Source: Leuconostoc miyukkimchii (GTDB taxonomy: Bacteria; Bacillota; Bacilli; Lactobacillales; Lactobacillaceae). Taken from it: a stretch of 64,000 nt of DNA. The stretch lies in NCBI RefSeq assembly GCF_019656055.1, contig NZ_BPKY01000004.1, forward strand, positions 62,001 through 126,000, read 5' to 3'. Position 1 is the first letter of the stretch; every line of letters starts with the position of its first letter. Shown here piece by piece: positions 1-8,362 of the stretch. The notes beneath the pieces are model-generated. The model did no database searches and was not told the DNA's origin. It saw only the letters and a list, made by a program, of their open reading frames with translations. A program made the translations under genes and the position numbers.

Positions 1-469
1 CTGCTAGTAATTTAAGAAGTGTTGGAATCATGATAGGTGCTAACAGGGTTGAAAGTAAACCAATAGAAACATCTAAAGCAACATCACCACCAGACAAAAA
101 GGACATGACATTAGACGAGGTACCTGACGGAGCTGAGCCAACTAGGATAACACCAACCGCTGCTGCGCCGGTTAATCCAAAAAGATGTACTAACAAGAAG
201 GCGATTAACGGCATAATGATATAATGTGCGATTGTTCCTAAAATAATTTGTAATGGGTTACGAGCGACTCGTTTAAAATCAGAAGGTGTTAAAGTAATGC
301 CCATTCCGAACAAAACAACCATTAGTAAAAGTGAAACAGCTGAGAGGGTACCAATTTTTGTTGTAGCAAGTGCAGTGCCTGGACCAGGAATAAGGATAGC
401 TAATACGGCTACTGCAATAACAAAAATTGTAAAAAATTTTGTAATGAATGTTGAAAGTGATTTAATCAT
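1..469 (-). CDS. BASS-family (bile acid:sodium symporter-like) transporter, 3' end outside window
   Basis: Reading leftward from ATG at 469 gives about 156 residues before the window edge, so the C-terminal half is missing. The visible part is very hydrophobic, with about five membrane segments and the stretch GSAPSGTSSNVMSFLSGGD, typical of BASS-type secondary transporters. Family members carry bile acids, organic acids or ketopantoate (PanS). The substrate cannot be read from sequence. A GGAG motif lies about 8 bases before the ATG. It sits 37 bases downstream of the MIP18-like gene on the same strand and probably closes the ilvD operon. Ketopantoate derives from the product of IlvD, so a PanS-like role would fit, but that is inference. 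Confidence 0.8.
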   Translation of the reverse strand, partial: MIKSLSTFITKFFTIFVIAVAVLAILIPGPGTALATTKIGTLSAVSLLLMVVLFGMGITLTPSDFKRVARNPLQIILGTIAHYIIMPLIAFLLVHLFGLTGAAAVGVILVGSAPSGTSSNVMSFLSGGDVALDVSIGLLSTLLAPIMIPTLLKLLA

Positions 470-506
470 AGTTATTCTCCATTAACTTGAAATAAAATTG
501 GTATCT

Positions 507-827
507 TTAATTATGAATACCCAAAACCATTTTTGCATAACGACTCATTCTATCGGTAGACCATGCTGGTTCCCAAACTAGGTCAATTTTGACACTATTG
601 ACAGCATTTATTGCCATTAAAGCGCGGGTAATCATTGTATCGAGCACTGCAGTTAACGGGCATCCCATGGTTGTTAAAGTAAGTTTCACCGTAACATTGC
701 CAGCTTTATCCATAGCTAATTCATAAACTAATCCTAAGCTAACAATATCACAACGTAGTTCAGGATCTATTACTTGTGATAAAGCTTCTAACATTTGGTC
801 CTGTAATTCTTGTGTATTGTTGTCCAT
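507..827 (-). CDS. MIP18/DUF59 family Fe-S cluster assembly factor (SufT-like)
   Basis: A 106-residue protein that matches the length and pattern of the stand-alone MIP18 (DUF59) domain. It has the N-terminal DPELRCDIVSLGLVYEL segment and the central TTMGCPLT loop with the conserved cysteine. Such proteins (SufT, the PaaD N-domain) help maturate Fe-S enzymes. It lies 31 bases downstream of ilvD on the same strand, and IlvD is itself an Fe-S enzyme. A dedicated or preferential maturation role for IlvD is therefore plausible, but inferred from context. The ribosome binding site is weak, so it may depend on translation from ilvD. Confidence 0.85.
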   Translation of the reverse strand: MDNNTQELQDQMLEALSQVIDPELRCDIVSLGLVYELAMDKAGNVTVKLTLTTMGCPLTAVLDTMITRALMAINAVNSVKIDLVWEPAWSTDRMSRYAKMVLGIHN

Positions 828-858
828 ATATCAGATATCCTTAATTACGTTTGAAATT

Positions 859-2601
859 TTAGTTAGGGAAAAGTTCATCTGCTCCTTTTAACACGGCACC
901 GGTATTTGCAGAAGTTACTAATGCCTGGTAGCGGGCCATCCAACCTTTTCGAATTTTAGGAACAAATGCCTTTAATTGTTTATGACGTTGTGCGAGTTCA
1001 GCATCGTCAACATGTAACTGCATTGTACGGTTAACGAGATCAATGGTAATCTTATCACCATCTTCGACAAGTGCGATTGGGCCATCGTCAGCAGCCTCGG
1101 GACTAACGTGCCCAACTGAAATACCGCGAGATGCACCTGAAAAACGTCCATCAGTAACTAATGCAACATCTTTTCCTAAGCCCATCCCTGTGATTGCTGA
1201 GGTGGGTCCCAACATTTCAGGCATGCCTGGTCCACCTTTAGGTCCTTCGTAACGAATAACTAGTACTTGGCCTGCGTGGATTTTGTTGGCATCAATGGCA
1301 TTAACAGCATCTTGTTCAGAGTTGAAAACAATAGCGTCACCTGTAAAAGTTTTAATACTGGGATCAACACCGCCAGCTTTAATGACTGACCCATTTGGAG
1401 CTAAGTTCCCGTATAGGATAGATAAACCACCCTGTTTTGTGTATGGATTAACATCAAATTTGCGAATAATTTCATCATCTATGATTTCATGACCAGCAAC
1501 ATTTTCACGTACTGTCTTGCCAGTGACTGTCATGCGATCAGGATGTAAAACACCACCCATGCGGATGAGTTCATTAATAATAGCAGGAACACCACCAGCA
1601 TTATGGACATCTTCCATAGCCCATTTAGATGATGGTGCAATTTTAGATAGATAAGGAACTTTTTCAGCAATTTTGTTGATATCTGCTTGATTATAGTCAA
1701 TACCGGCTTCATGAGCGATGGACAAAACATGTAAAACAGTATTCGTCGACCCACCCATTGCCATATCAAGAACCATAGCGTCATCAAGCGCTTCTTTTGT
1801 AATCAAATCGCGTGGTTTGACGTTTTCTTTAACCATACGCATTAACTGTTTGGCGCCATCGCGGATTAAATCGCGTCTTTCTTCAGAAATTGCCAGTGCC
1901 GTACCGTTGAAAGGTAACGCGATACCCATAACTTCCATTAAAGTATTCATCGAATTAGCTGTGAACATACCAGCACAAGATCCACAAGTAGGGCAAGCAT
2001 TTTGTTCCAGTTTTAAAAATTCATCTTCTGTCATCAATCCTGATTTAAATGCGCCGACAGCTTCAAACATTGAAGACAATGTTGTTGCTTTCCCTTGTGG
2101 ATCCAAACCAGCTTTCATTGGCCCACCAGAAACAAATACAGAAGGGACATTACATCGCAATGATGCCATAATCATGCCAGGAGTAATCTTGTCACAGTTT
2201 GGTAGGAAAAACACGCCATCAAACCAGTGGGCTGTAATCACAGTTTCAGCTGAGTCGGCTATTAATTCACGAGATGGTAATGAATAACGCATACCCAAAT
2301 GGCCCATAGCAATACCATCATCAACGCCAATTGTATTAAATTCAAAAGGAATACCGCCAGCATCACGAATTGCTTGTTTTGCAACATCTGCTAATTCACG
2401 CAAATGAACATGACCGGGAATAATTTCTACATATGAATTACAGATGGCAATAAAAGGTTTTTTCATGTCTTCTGGGTTGCTGACTTGACCGGTTGCATAT
2501 AGCAATGAACGTGCGGGTGCTTGATGAATACCCATTTTTATGTGATCAGATCGTTTTTGTAGATCATCACTATTTACATTAAACGAAAAGGCATTTGCCA
2601 T
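859..2601 (-). CDS. ilvD: Dihydroxy-acid dehydratase
   Basis: A full-length 580-residue IlvD/Edd-family protein. It converts 2,3-dihydroxy-isovalerate and 2,3-dihydroxy-3-methylvalerate to the 2-keto acids of valine and isoleucine biosynthesis, the former also feeding leucine and pantothenate. Candidate Fe-S cysteines are C54, C136 (in NCDKITPGM) and C209 (in CPTCGSC at 203-209), the usual three-cysteine arrangement. The start is ATG at 2601, with GGAG nine bases upstream and a TTGACA-16-TATACT promoter further up. No other ilv or leu gene is present in the window. The remaining steps are either elsewhere or missing. Confidence 0.96.
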   Translation of the reverse strand: MANAFSFNVNSDDLQKRSDHIKMGIHQAPARSLLYATGQVSNPEDMKKPFIAICNSYVEIIPGHVHLRELADVAKQAIRDAGGIPFEFNTIGVDDGIAMGHLGMRYSLPSRELIADSAETVITAHWFDGVFFLPNCDKITPGMIMASLRCNVPSVFVSGGPMKAGLDPQGKATTLSSMFEAVGAFKSGLMTEDEFLKLEQNACPTCGSCAGMFTANSMNTLMEVMGIALPFNGTALAISEERRDLIRDGAKQLMRMVKENVKPRDLITKEALDDAMVLDMAMGGSTNTVLHVLSIAHEAGIDYNQADINKIAEKVPYLSKIAPSSKWAMEDVHNAGGVPAIINELIRMGGVLHPDRMTVTGKTVRENVAGHEIIDDEIIRKFDVNPYTKQGGLSILYGNLAPNGSVIKAGGVDPSIKTFTGDAIVFNSEQDAVNAIDANKIHAGQVLVIRYEGPKGGPGMPEMLGPTSAITGMGLGKDVALVTDGRFSGASRGISVGHVSPEAADDGPIALVEDGDKITIDLVNRTMQLHVDDAELAQRHKQLKAFVPKIRKGWMARYQALVTSANTGAVLKGADELFPN

Positions 2602-2653
2602 GAAATATTTCTCCGCAATTTTTTATTTTAGTATAATTTTACTAATATGTATG

Positions 2654-2681
2654 AGTATAGGGATGTAGAGTAAATTGTCAA
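2654..2681 (-). promoter_or_regulatory. Promoter of ilvD operon
   Basis: On the minus strand TTGACA (2681-2676) and TATACT (2659-2654) are separated by 16 bases, and the ilvD ATG follows about 53 bases downstream. This is a near-consensus sigma-70-type promoter. Confidence 0.75.
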
Positions 2682-2730
2682 CGAACTATTCCAAATTTAT
2701 ATGATTTAAAGGTCATTATGTTGTATAGGT

Positions 2731-2776
2731 AATCAAAAAACTAGAAATATAGTAATTATATTTCTAGTTTTTTGAT
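2731..2776. terminator. AT-rich inverted repeat between divergent promoters
   Basis: The arms AAAAAACTAGAAATATA and its complement flank a short AGTAATT centre and carry A/T runs on both sides. It could act as a bidirectional terminator or insulator between the ilvD promoter and the divergent attenuator promoter. Confidence 0.5.
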
Positions 2777-2781
2777 AACGT

Positions 2782-2810
2782 TTGACATTTTTAAAGTATA
2801 GAGATATAAT
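2782..2810 (+). promoter_or_regulatory. Strong promoter of the attenuator leader
   Basis: TTGACA at 2782-2787 and TATAAT at 2805-2810 are separated by exactly 17 bases, a perfect consensus promoter. It fires away from ilvD into the leader with the Ile/Leu-rich mini-ORF. Confidence 0.8.
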
Positions 2811-2852
2811 TATCTCAACAAAAATATGAGATTTTGATTAAAAATATAAGAT

Positions 2853-2909
2853 ATGAATAAGACTATAAAAAAATTGAACAACATTCTCATTACCCTTCTT
2901 ATCAATTAA
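2853..2909 (+). CDS. Putative Ile/Leu-rich attenuator leader peptide
   Basis: An 18-codon ORF encoding MNKTIKKLNNILITLLIN, in which 8 of 18 residues are Ile or Leu. It starts about 36 bases after the expected transcription start and ends about 75 bases before an intrinsic terminator. That matches the layout of ribosome-controlled attenuators of branched-chain amino acid operons, as described for the Lactococcus leu-ilv operon. The AACAAC codons (Asn-Asn) can pair with GTTGTT just after the stop. The ribosome binding site is poor, which is the main weakness. No ilv/leu gene follows. The next gene is a nickel/cobalt permease. Confidence 0.45.
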   Translation: MNKTIKKLNNILITLLIN

Positions 2910-2983
2910 TGATTAGTAGGTTGTTTTGAGTGGATGTCTACTGATTACTTTGTATTTAGTAGACAGTTGGGACATTTTTGTTC

Positions 2984-3019
2984 AGGCACCTAACTGTGAA
3001 TTCAGTTAGGTGCCTTTTT
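2984..3019 (+). terminator. Intrinsic terminator of the attenuator leader
   Basis: A perfect 13-bp stem with arms AGGCACCTAACTG and CAGTTAGGTGCCT, a 6-base loop and a T5 tail. Confidence 0.85.
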
Positions 3020-3336
3020 CATAGGAATTGGAGGCCAAGGATAAGTATATAAAATTTTATTATTAATGAAAAAGTGATGCAATCTTTCATAAAAAAATAC
3101 CTATGGATCTGTAGAACTAAATTGATTGAATTGGTAGCATAAATTATGATTGAAAAACTAAAATACGTATTATCGATGCTTTGATAATAATTGTTAATCC
3201 TGAACTATGGAAAATTCGTTAATTTAGGAGCAATTAGCAGTGTGGATATCAGGATGTAAAACTTGACATAATAGATATTTACGCAGCAACAGTGCATGTG
3301 ATAATCTTATTTTACAGAATAAGGGGAGAACAAGTT
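3020..3336. other. Intergenic stretch without recognised content
   Basis: About 317 AT-rich bases between the attenuator terminator and the nickel/cobalt permease. A TTGACA hexamer occurs near 3265 but no well-spaced -10 follows. I see no riboswitch signature or NikR-type palindrome. Confidence 0.5.
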
Positions 3337-4368
3337 ATGATGTTACAAACTCAGAAACAAACAACAATACAGTCGGATGCAGTACGTTATGGTGCAATAA
3401 TCATGCTGTTTCTAGTATCAGGAATCGCATTGTTAATGACAAAAGCGTCACAATATCCTGAAATGATTGCCATGGCCTACCTATCATTTACAATGGGATT
3501 GCGACATGCATTTGATGTCGATCATATTGCAGCAATTGATAACATGACACGTAAGATGCTCAATGATGGTAAAAATACACGGGGTGTGGGATTTAGTTTT
3601 TCATTTGGACATTCTATGGTTGTGGTACTGATGGCTTTGGTGACTGTAATATTTGTAGAATGGGCTAAACATGCTATGCCAGTTTTTGAACATATTGGTG
3701 GTGCAATGGGCACGCTGATTGCAGCAACCATGTTGATCATGTTGGCTATTGTAAATAGTTTCATTTTACGTGATATTTGGGTGCAGTTTAGAGCAATGCG
3801 TCATCATAATAAGCAAGTGGTAACCGATGATTCAGTTAAGGTTTCTAAAATATATCGTCTTTTTTTAAAATTATTAGGCATGATTAGCCATAATTGGCAA
3901 GTAGCGATAGTAGGTTTTTTGTTTGGTCTAGGTTTTGATACTGCCACACAAATTGCGGTCTTGGCAACCTCTGCTACGGCTGCCAATGAAGGGGTAGTAT
4001 GGTATGCCACGTTAGCATTTCCCTTGTTATTTACTGCCGGGATGTGTTTGATGGATACCATTGATGGTTTTTTCATGAGTACAACATATCATTGGGTATT
4101 TTCGTCACCGTATCGAAAAGTGTATTATAATTTGACAATTACAGGTATTTCAATATTAGCGGCAGGATTCATCGGTTTTGTGGATCTGGTACAGTCGTTT
4201 GGGGCAATGTTTAAGTGGGATAATGAGTTAACGAAGTGGGCGATGGGTTTGGATTTTAATCAAATGGGTATTATATTAGTGATTTTGTTTATTGTGACAT
4301 GGGTTGTGGCGATAACGATTTGGCATGTGTTTAAATTAGCCGAAAAAGATAATGAGCAGATGGTTTAA
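3337..4368 (+). CDS. NiCoT-family nickel/cobalt permease
   Basis: A 343-residue integral membrane protein with about eight membrane segments. It contains the diagnostic family motif RHAFDVDHIAAIDN in the second segment, followed by FSFGHSMVV, LGFDTATQIA and GMCLMDTIDG. All are signature regions of HoxN/NixA-type permeases that import Ni2+ and/or Co2+. I chose ATG 3337 because AAGGGGAG lies 7-8 bases upstream. A longer reading from 3292 has no such site. No urease or hydrogenase genes are nearby, so the purpose of the metal is not shown. Confidence 0.92.
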   Translation: MMLQTQKQTTIQSDAVRYGAIIMLFLVSGIALLMTKASQYPEMIAMAYLSFTMGLRHAFDVDHIAAIDNMTRKMLNDGKNTRGVGFSFSFGHSMVVVLMALVTVIFVEWAKHAMPVFEHIGGAMGTLIAATMLIMLAIVNSFILRDIWVQFRAMRHHNKQVVTDDSVKVSKIYRLFLKLLGMISHNWQVAIVGFLFGLGFDTATQIAVLATSATAANEGVVWYATLAFPLLFTAGMCLMDTIDGFFMSTTYHWVFSSPYRKVYYNLTITGISILAAGFIGFVDLVQSFGAMFKWDNELTKWAMGLDFNQMGIILVILFIVTWVVAITIWHVFKLAEKDNEQMV

Positions 4369-4384
4369 GTCCTGGATGATTTAG

Positions 4385-4600
4385 TGTATTTTATTTTTTA
4401 CTATAATTACTTATTTTGGTTATCGGCATTTGCCTCAAAAACTTGGATTTGTGATCATCACGTTAATAATGACGATTATTATTATAGATTATGTGTTGCC
4501 TATACTAGTTGGACAAGGTCAAGGCAGTAGCGCGAATCAAAAAGCGATCGAAGAGGCTAAGCCTTTAGGAAATATGTACAATTTATTTGGTTATCGCTGA
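4385..4600 (+). pseudogene. Open remnant of an unidentified membrane protein
   Basis: An open frame of 71 codons between a stop at 4382-4384 and TGA at 4598-4600. It has one long hydrophobic segment (LGFVIITLIMTIIIIDYVLP) followed by a polar tail. No ATG with a ribosome binding site lies near its beginning, so it is probably the tail of a decayed gene. I do not recognise the family. Confidence 0.35.
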
Positions 4601-4798
4601 CATTTGCGGCAGTGCATTAACCTGATACGATTGATCGTCAACTGCAGGTGTATCATTAATGTTCATTAAAACTGTGACCAAAAAATTACAGTATGCAATA
4701 CTTTTTCATAGTTTTCATAATTTGATAGTACTATTTTAGAGTATTCTGCAATATATGGTATATTATAGTAATAATAGATTAAGAGGGGGAAAGTGCTC

Positions 4799-5101
4799 AT
4801 GAGGAATAAAAGAGCTGCAGAAATTGAAATATTTGATGATGTGACAAAGTTGTTATTAGAAAACGAACTGACAAATGAAGAACGGGAAATATTTGTTGCT
4901 GCTAAAAAGGATTTTGATAAAAAGGTGTACTTTCCGAAAATCATTAATGATATGGCGGGATCTTTGACACCGTTGGCCATCCAACGTGTTTTGACTAAGA
5001 ACGTTTCTCCATTTTATTTAAAAATAACGAGTCATGAATTTAAAAACAAATATCAAGGATTTGGTTACGGGCTAGGGATGATGTTTGGTGGCGGACATTA
5101 A
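4799..5101 (+). CDS. Bacteriocin immunity protein-like (EntA_Immun family), orphan
   Basis: A 100-residue soluble, helix-rich protein. The pattern (LLLENELTNEEREIF, then AAKKDFDK, then SLTPLAIQRVLT and VSPFYLKI) resembles the four-helix immunity proteins that protect producers from class IIa (pediocin-like) bacteriocins. Their length is usually 85-115 residues. ATG 4799 is preferred because GAGGGGGA ends eight bases upstream. An upstream GTG at 4793 is too close to it. No double-glycine leader peptide or bacteriocin ABC exporter is seen nearby, so this would be an orphan immunity gene. The assignment rests on pattern similarity. Confidence 0.6.
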   Translation: MRNKRAAEIEIFDDVTKLLLENELTNEEREIFVAAKKDFDKKVYFPKIINDMAGSLTPLAIQRVLTKNVSPFYLKITSHEFKNKYQGFGYGLGMMFGGGH

Positions 5102-5202
5102 TTTGTTGTTGTTAAATAGCTTAAGTTTAAGTGAATATACTTACTAAAATCTGTAACAAGAGTTACCAATATATGTTGGGATGTTGTGTGAAAAATAATT
5201 AA

Positions 5203-5236
5203 AAATAAAAGGCCGCTTAGAATAAGCGGTCTTTTA
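5203..5236. terminator. Bidirectional terminator between convergent genes
   Basis: A GGCCGCTT/AAGCGGTC stem flanked by A and T runs. It lies between the immunity-like gene and the convergent pectate lyase gene. Confidence 0.8.
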
Positions 5237-5270
5237 TTAATTCTAATGGTGTGTACTGGAGCAGATTTCG

Positions 5271-6566
5271 TTATTTAAGTGTGGCACCAGCACTGTTGTT
5301 GATATCATTTTTAGCTGTGTTTACATCTTGAAGGGATGTTTTATAGCTTGGTGCCACTGTTGTTGGATTTAATTTATTTAATTTTGCGATATCATTTGCT
5401 GGTTTGCCATTCAATACTGTGCCACTATCAGTCAAATTTGTGCCACCAAATACTTTTGCGACATCACTAGTAGAAGCAGTAGGAACGTCAAAAGTATTAT
5501 TCTGTGCATAAATCTGTGATTGCTTACCTACACCGAAAGCATACATGAATTTGTAAATAGATGAATTACTATTGGAGTAATAGTTATTGTAAATATGAAC
5601 CTGACCAAAGCGAACGCGTGGCTGGCGCTGGATAAGGTTATCAAAACGGTTATGGTGCATGGTTACGTGTAATTTGCCTAAATCACTAGTCTTACTATCA
5701 CTATTACCGATGTTCATTGACTTATCATGATTTTGTAGCTTGTTATATGATAGGGTGACATTATTAGCACCGTTTACAATATCTACCAAACCGTCATGGT
5801 GCTGGTACTCGCGCCCGTAGTATGAACCATTTTTGTTATCAGTTTGATTACCATCAGAGAATTGATTGTGATCTAACCAGATATTTGCGCCACCAGTAAC
5901 CGTTAAATTATCATACTGTGAATTCCAGTTACCGCTGCTACCGTCTGTTGGATCCCATTGTGGAAAATAATCATAAGCATTTTCAAAATTAATATTACGT
6001 ACGATGACATTGCTACCGTTTATAATCATGTTACCACCGGTAATTTTGGCATTATTAGTACCGATAATTGTCGTGTTAGCAGGTACTTTGTATTGTACTT
6101 GTTTAGCTTGGTTTTTCTGTGCTTTATCACGTGCCACTTCTTGCGATCCGGATGGCATTTTTTTACCATACTTGCTAGGATCATAGGTATTTAAATAAGT
6201 CGTAAAGTTATAACCCGTACCATTGGCATAATCATTAGCAGTTAAAACTTTTCCGTTGCTGTTCATATTCATATCTATTGTGCCAGATATATAAATAATT
6301 TTAGCTGTTTGATTACTATCATTTCCTAATGCATTCAGCAAGGCAACTCGGTTAGATACTGTGTAAATGTGCGCATTATCAGCTTTAGATCCGCCACTAG
6401 TTCCACTAGCAAATCCTTGTGATGCATTTGCCACTTCACGTGCTACTTTTTGTAGACTGGCTGAAGTCGTAGCTGCATGGATAGTACTTGATATAGTCGT
6501 CACAATTAATCCCAAAAGAATGGCAAAAATGTATTTGCACCAAGCATATCTTGTTTGTTTAATCAT
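5271..6566 (-). CDS. Secreted pectate lyase (polysaccharide lyase family 1)
   Basis: A 431-residue protein with a signal peptide (lysine-containing start, hydrophobic core 13-27, likely cleavage after IHA near residue 31). The parallel beta-helix region holds the PL1 signatures WLDH (230-233) and RQPRVR (314-319), whose RxPxxR arginine is the catalytic base. It would cleave polygalacturonate by Ca2+-dependent beta-elimination outside the cell. The closest relation is to PelC/Pel-type lyases. It stands alone between terminators, with no pectin-uptake genes in the window. The gene suits a plant-associated lifestyle. Confidence 0.92.
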   Translation of the reverse strand: MIKQTRYAWCKYIFAILLGLIVTTISSTIHAATTSASLQKVAREVANASQGFASGTSGGSKADNAHIYTVSNRVALLNALGNDSNQTAKIIYISGTIDMNMNSNGKVLTANDYANGTGYNFTTYLNTYDPSKYGKKMPSGSQEVARDKAQKNQAKQVQYKVPANTTIIGTNNAKITGGNMIINGSNVIVRNINFENAYDYFPQWDPTDGSSGNWNSQYDNLTVTGGANIWLDHNQFSDGNQTDNKNGSYYGREYQHHDGLVDIVNGANNVTLSYNKLQNHDKSMNIGNSDSKTSDLGKLHVTMHHNRFDNLIQRQPRVRFGQVHIYNNYYSNSNSSIYKFMYAFGVGKQSQIYAQNNTFDVPTASTSDVAKVFGGTNLTDSGTVLNGKPANDIAKLNKLNPTTVAPSYKTSLQDVNTAKNDINNSAGATLK

Positions 6567-6744
6567 TATAAATTACCCCCGTAATAAATTTTTTTGAAAC
6601 ACAAGATAAAAGTATACAGCTAATTTGATACAAAGTAAAGTTATTCACAATGTTAAAATAAAGTTTTTAACAGCATACATCATATAAAAAGTCAATAATA
6701 TATTTTATTCCATGAGAAAAAAATGATAGAAAATTTAGTATATT

Positions 6745-6874
6745 ATTTTTGCTATACTATGGTTGGGAGGCTGTTGAAAATTATAACAGAGTTCTCACTA
6801 GGGGTCTCCTATACTAAAGATCTGCCTACATGCCTTTGGGCGTGTAGATCAGATTATAAAGTATAGGTTTTTTT
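6745..6874 (+). promoter_or_regulatory. Candidate cis-regulatory leader upstream of GtrA-like gene
   Basis: After a possible -10 (TATACT near 6753) the leader has a small CTGTT...AACAG hairpin (about 6771-6789), a CACTAGGGGTCTCC stretch, and then the long terminator hairpin. GGGAGG near 6765 could pair with TCTCC just before or inside the terminator, giving an alternative fold. It does not match a riboswitch class I recognise. The TPP-like ACTAGGGG word is not followed by the other TPP motifs. Confidence 0.35.
6808..6874 (+). terminator. Long hairpin with T7 tail in the leader of the GtrA-like gene
   Basis: Outer arms CCTATACT (6808-6815) and AGTATAGG (6860-6867) enclose a second pairing of AGATCTG..TACA..GCC with GGGC..TGTAG..CAGAT, closed by a TTT loop. 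The hairpin ends in T7. It sits in the 5' leader of the downstream gene, so it may be an attenuator rather than the end of a gene. Confidence 0.7.
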
Positions 6875-6938
6875 GTTGTCATGGAAAACTCATATCGTTA
6901 TTTTCTTGGATATTACAGATGGAGAGGAAATCTATCTC

Positions 6939-7340
6939 ATGAATCAAAAAATAGCAGTACATCGTGAATTAATACTTTATATTCTTTTTGGTTTGTTAAC
7001 CACTATGATTAATGTTACATCGTACACTGTATTTTTAACCTGGCATATTAATATTCAAGTCGCAGTTGTGCTGTCTTGGTTTTTAGCCGTACTTGCGGCA
7101 TATATTACGAACAAAATTTGGGTCTTTACTACAACAACATCATCTTTTCATGCTGTTTTTCGGGAACTCATTTTATTTTTTTCTGCACGTATTATGACGC
7201 TATTTGTTGAAATGGTGATTATTTGGTTTGGGGTGACGTTGTTGCAACAAGATCCATTACTGTGGAAAATAATAGATAATATTGTGGTTGTGCTAGTGAA
7301 TTATTATTTTAGTAAATTGGTTATTTTCAAAAAAGTATGA
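6939..7340 (+). CDS. GtrA-like family membrane protein
   Basis: A 133-residue protein with four predicted membrane segments and the GtrA-family pattern, namely YILFGLLTTMINVTSY in segment 1, AYITNKIWVF after segment 2 and NYYFSKLVIF at the end. Members are thought to move undecaprenyl-phosphate-linked sugars across the membrane in cell-wall or teichoic-acid glycosylation. The ATG at 6939 is chosen because GGAGAGGAAA lies 9 bases upstream. The 22 residues encoded upstream are not GtrA-like. No glycosyltransferase partner is adjacent. Confidence 0.85.
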   Translation: MNQKIAVHRELILYILFGLLTTMINVTSYTVFLTWHINIQVAVVLSWFLAVLAAYITNKIWVFTTTTSSFHAVFRELILFFSARIMTLFVEMVIIWFGVTLLQQDPLLWKIIDNIVVVLVNYYFSKLVIFKKV

Positions 7341-7466
7341 GCGCAACTAATAGTTGCAACCACAGCAAACAAGGCGTTACAGTAATATTGATTGTATTGT
7401 TTTAAATAATAGTCGTTCATGTATAATCAATTCCAGAACAACAAAAATTTGGAGGAGACACGATAC

Positions 7467-8348
7467 ATGAAAAATGTTTTTAGGTCGCAACTGAGTTCAC
7501 TCAGACAAAAAAAGAATTTGTCACAAGAGGCATTAGCCCAAAAATTGTATGTTTCCAGACAATCTATATCAAAATGGGAGCATGGCGATTCTGAGCCAGA
7601 CATTGCTAAACTTATCTCTCTTTCAGAGATTTTAGCGGTAAACTTAGATTTTTTGATATCGGGGCAACAAAGTCATGATGATTTGATCGTTCAATTGCAA
7701 CATATCAGTAAAAAATTCAAACAAGCCGTTTTAAAGGATATTAATTTAACGGTGTATGGACGTGATCGGATTGCTTTATTAGGTGCGAATGGGTCGGGGA
7801 AAACGACGATTGTGAATACAATTGTTGGACTAGTTACGCCTGACAGTGGGAAAGTTAGCCGATTTTTAGACCCACATGAAGATTTAAGTGTCTTGACACA
7901 AGAAAATATGTTGATTGAATCACTACAAGTGCAAGAACATGTCATGCTATCAGCAAAGATTCAAAACCAATTTTCACCAGCATTTGTGACAGAAATGATC
8001 GCAAAATTTGGGCTGGGTGAACAAGCACGTGTGACTATTAGTCAATTATCTGGTGGACAAAGAAGAAAAGTTGCACTTTTAATCAGTTTGCTTAAACCAT
8101 CGAAGTTATTGATTTTAGATGAACCGACTGTGGGAATGGATTTAGAGTCCATTGATTTCTTTTGGCATTATTTAGATCATGTGGGTGGTAGCGTGATGAC
8201 TATCACGCACGACTTTAATCAAATCGATCAGTATTTTACACGGGTAGTCTTATTAAAAGATGGTGTCATTGCAGCAGATGAGTCTGTAGCAACGATTCAT
8301 TCCAATAACCAAACGATTGAGCAGTGGTATCGTTTGGCAAATCAATGA
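7467..8348 (+). CDS. XRE helix-turn-helix fused to ABC transporter ATPase
   Basis: A 293-residue two-domain protein. Residues 7-62 are an XRE/Cro-type helix-turn-helix (LSQEALAQKLYVSRQSISKWE). From about residue 73 it is an ABC ATPase with Walker A GANGSGKT (106-113), signature LSGGQ (194-198), Walker B LLILDEP (214-220) and H-loop histidine 248. All key ATPase residues are intact. GGAGGAG lies nine bases before ATG 7467. The next gene encodes the matching permease, so this is the energising subunit of an exporter that may also regulate its own operon. The cargo is unknown. Confidence 0.88.
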   Translation: MKNVFRSQLSSLRQKKNLSQEALAQKLYVSRQSISKWEHGDSEPDIAKLISLSEILAVNLDFLISGQQSHDDLIVQLQHISKKFKQAVLKDINLTVYGRDRIALLGANGSGKTTIVNTIVGLVTPDSGKVSRFLDPHEDLSVLTQENMLIESLQVQEHVMLSAKIQNQFSPAFVTEMIAKFGLGEQARVTISQLSGGQRRKVALLISLLKPSKLLILDEPTVGMDLESIDFFWHYLDHVGGSVMTITHDFNQIDQYFTRVVLLKDGVIAADESVATIHSNNQTIEQWYRLANQ

Positions 8349-8362
8349 TGAGGTAAACGGAC

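Larger units (their letters stand above)
2817..3019 (+). ncRNA. Attenuator-like leader RNA (candidate ilv/leu attenuator, orphan)
   Basis: The transcript expected from the promoter at 2782-2810 runs about 200 nt to the terminator at 2984-3019. It holds the Ile/Leu mini-ORF and a hairpin GTCTACT...AGTAGAC (about 2937-2964). It also holds CAGTTGGG (2964-2971), which can pair with CCTAACTG (2989-2996) of the terminator's left arm, giving a mutually exclusive antiterminator. If not an attenuator, the same segment could be an independent small RNA. Confidence 0.5.

Noticed and set aside
6795-6810. TPP riboswitch suggested by ACTAGGGG
   Set aside because: The CTGAGA and GAACCTGA-type motifs of the TPP riboswitch are absent.
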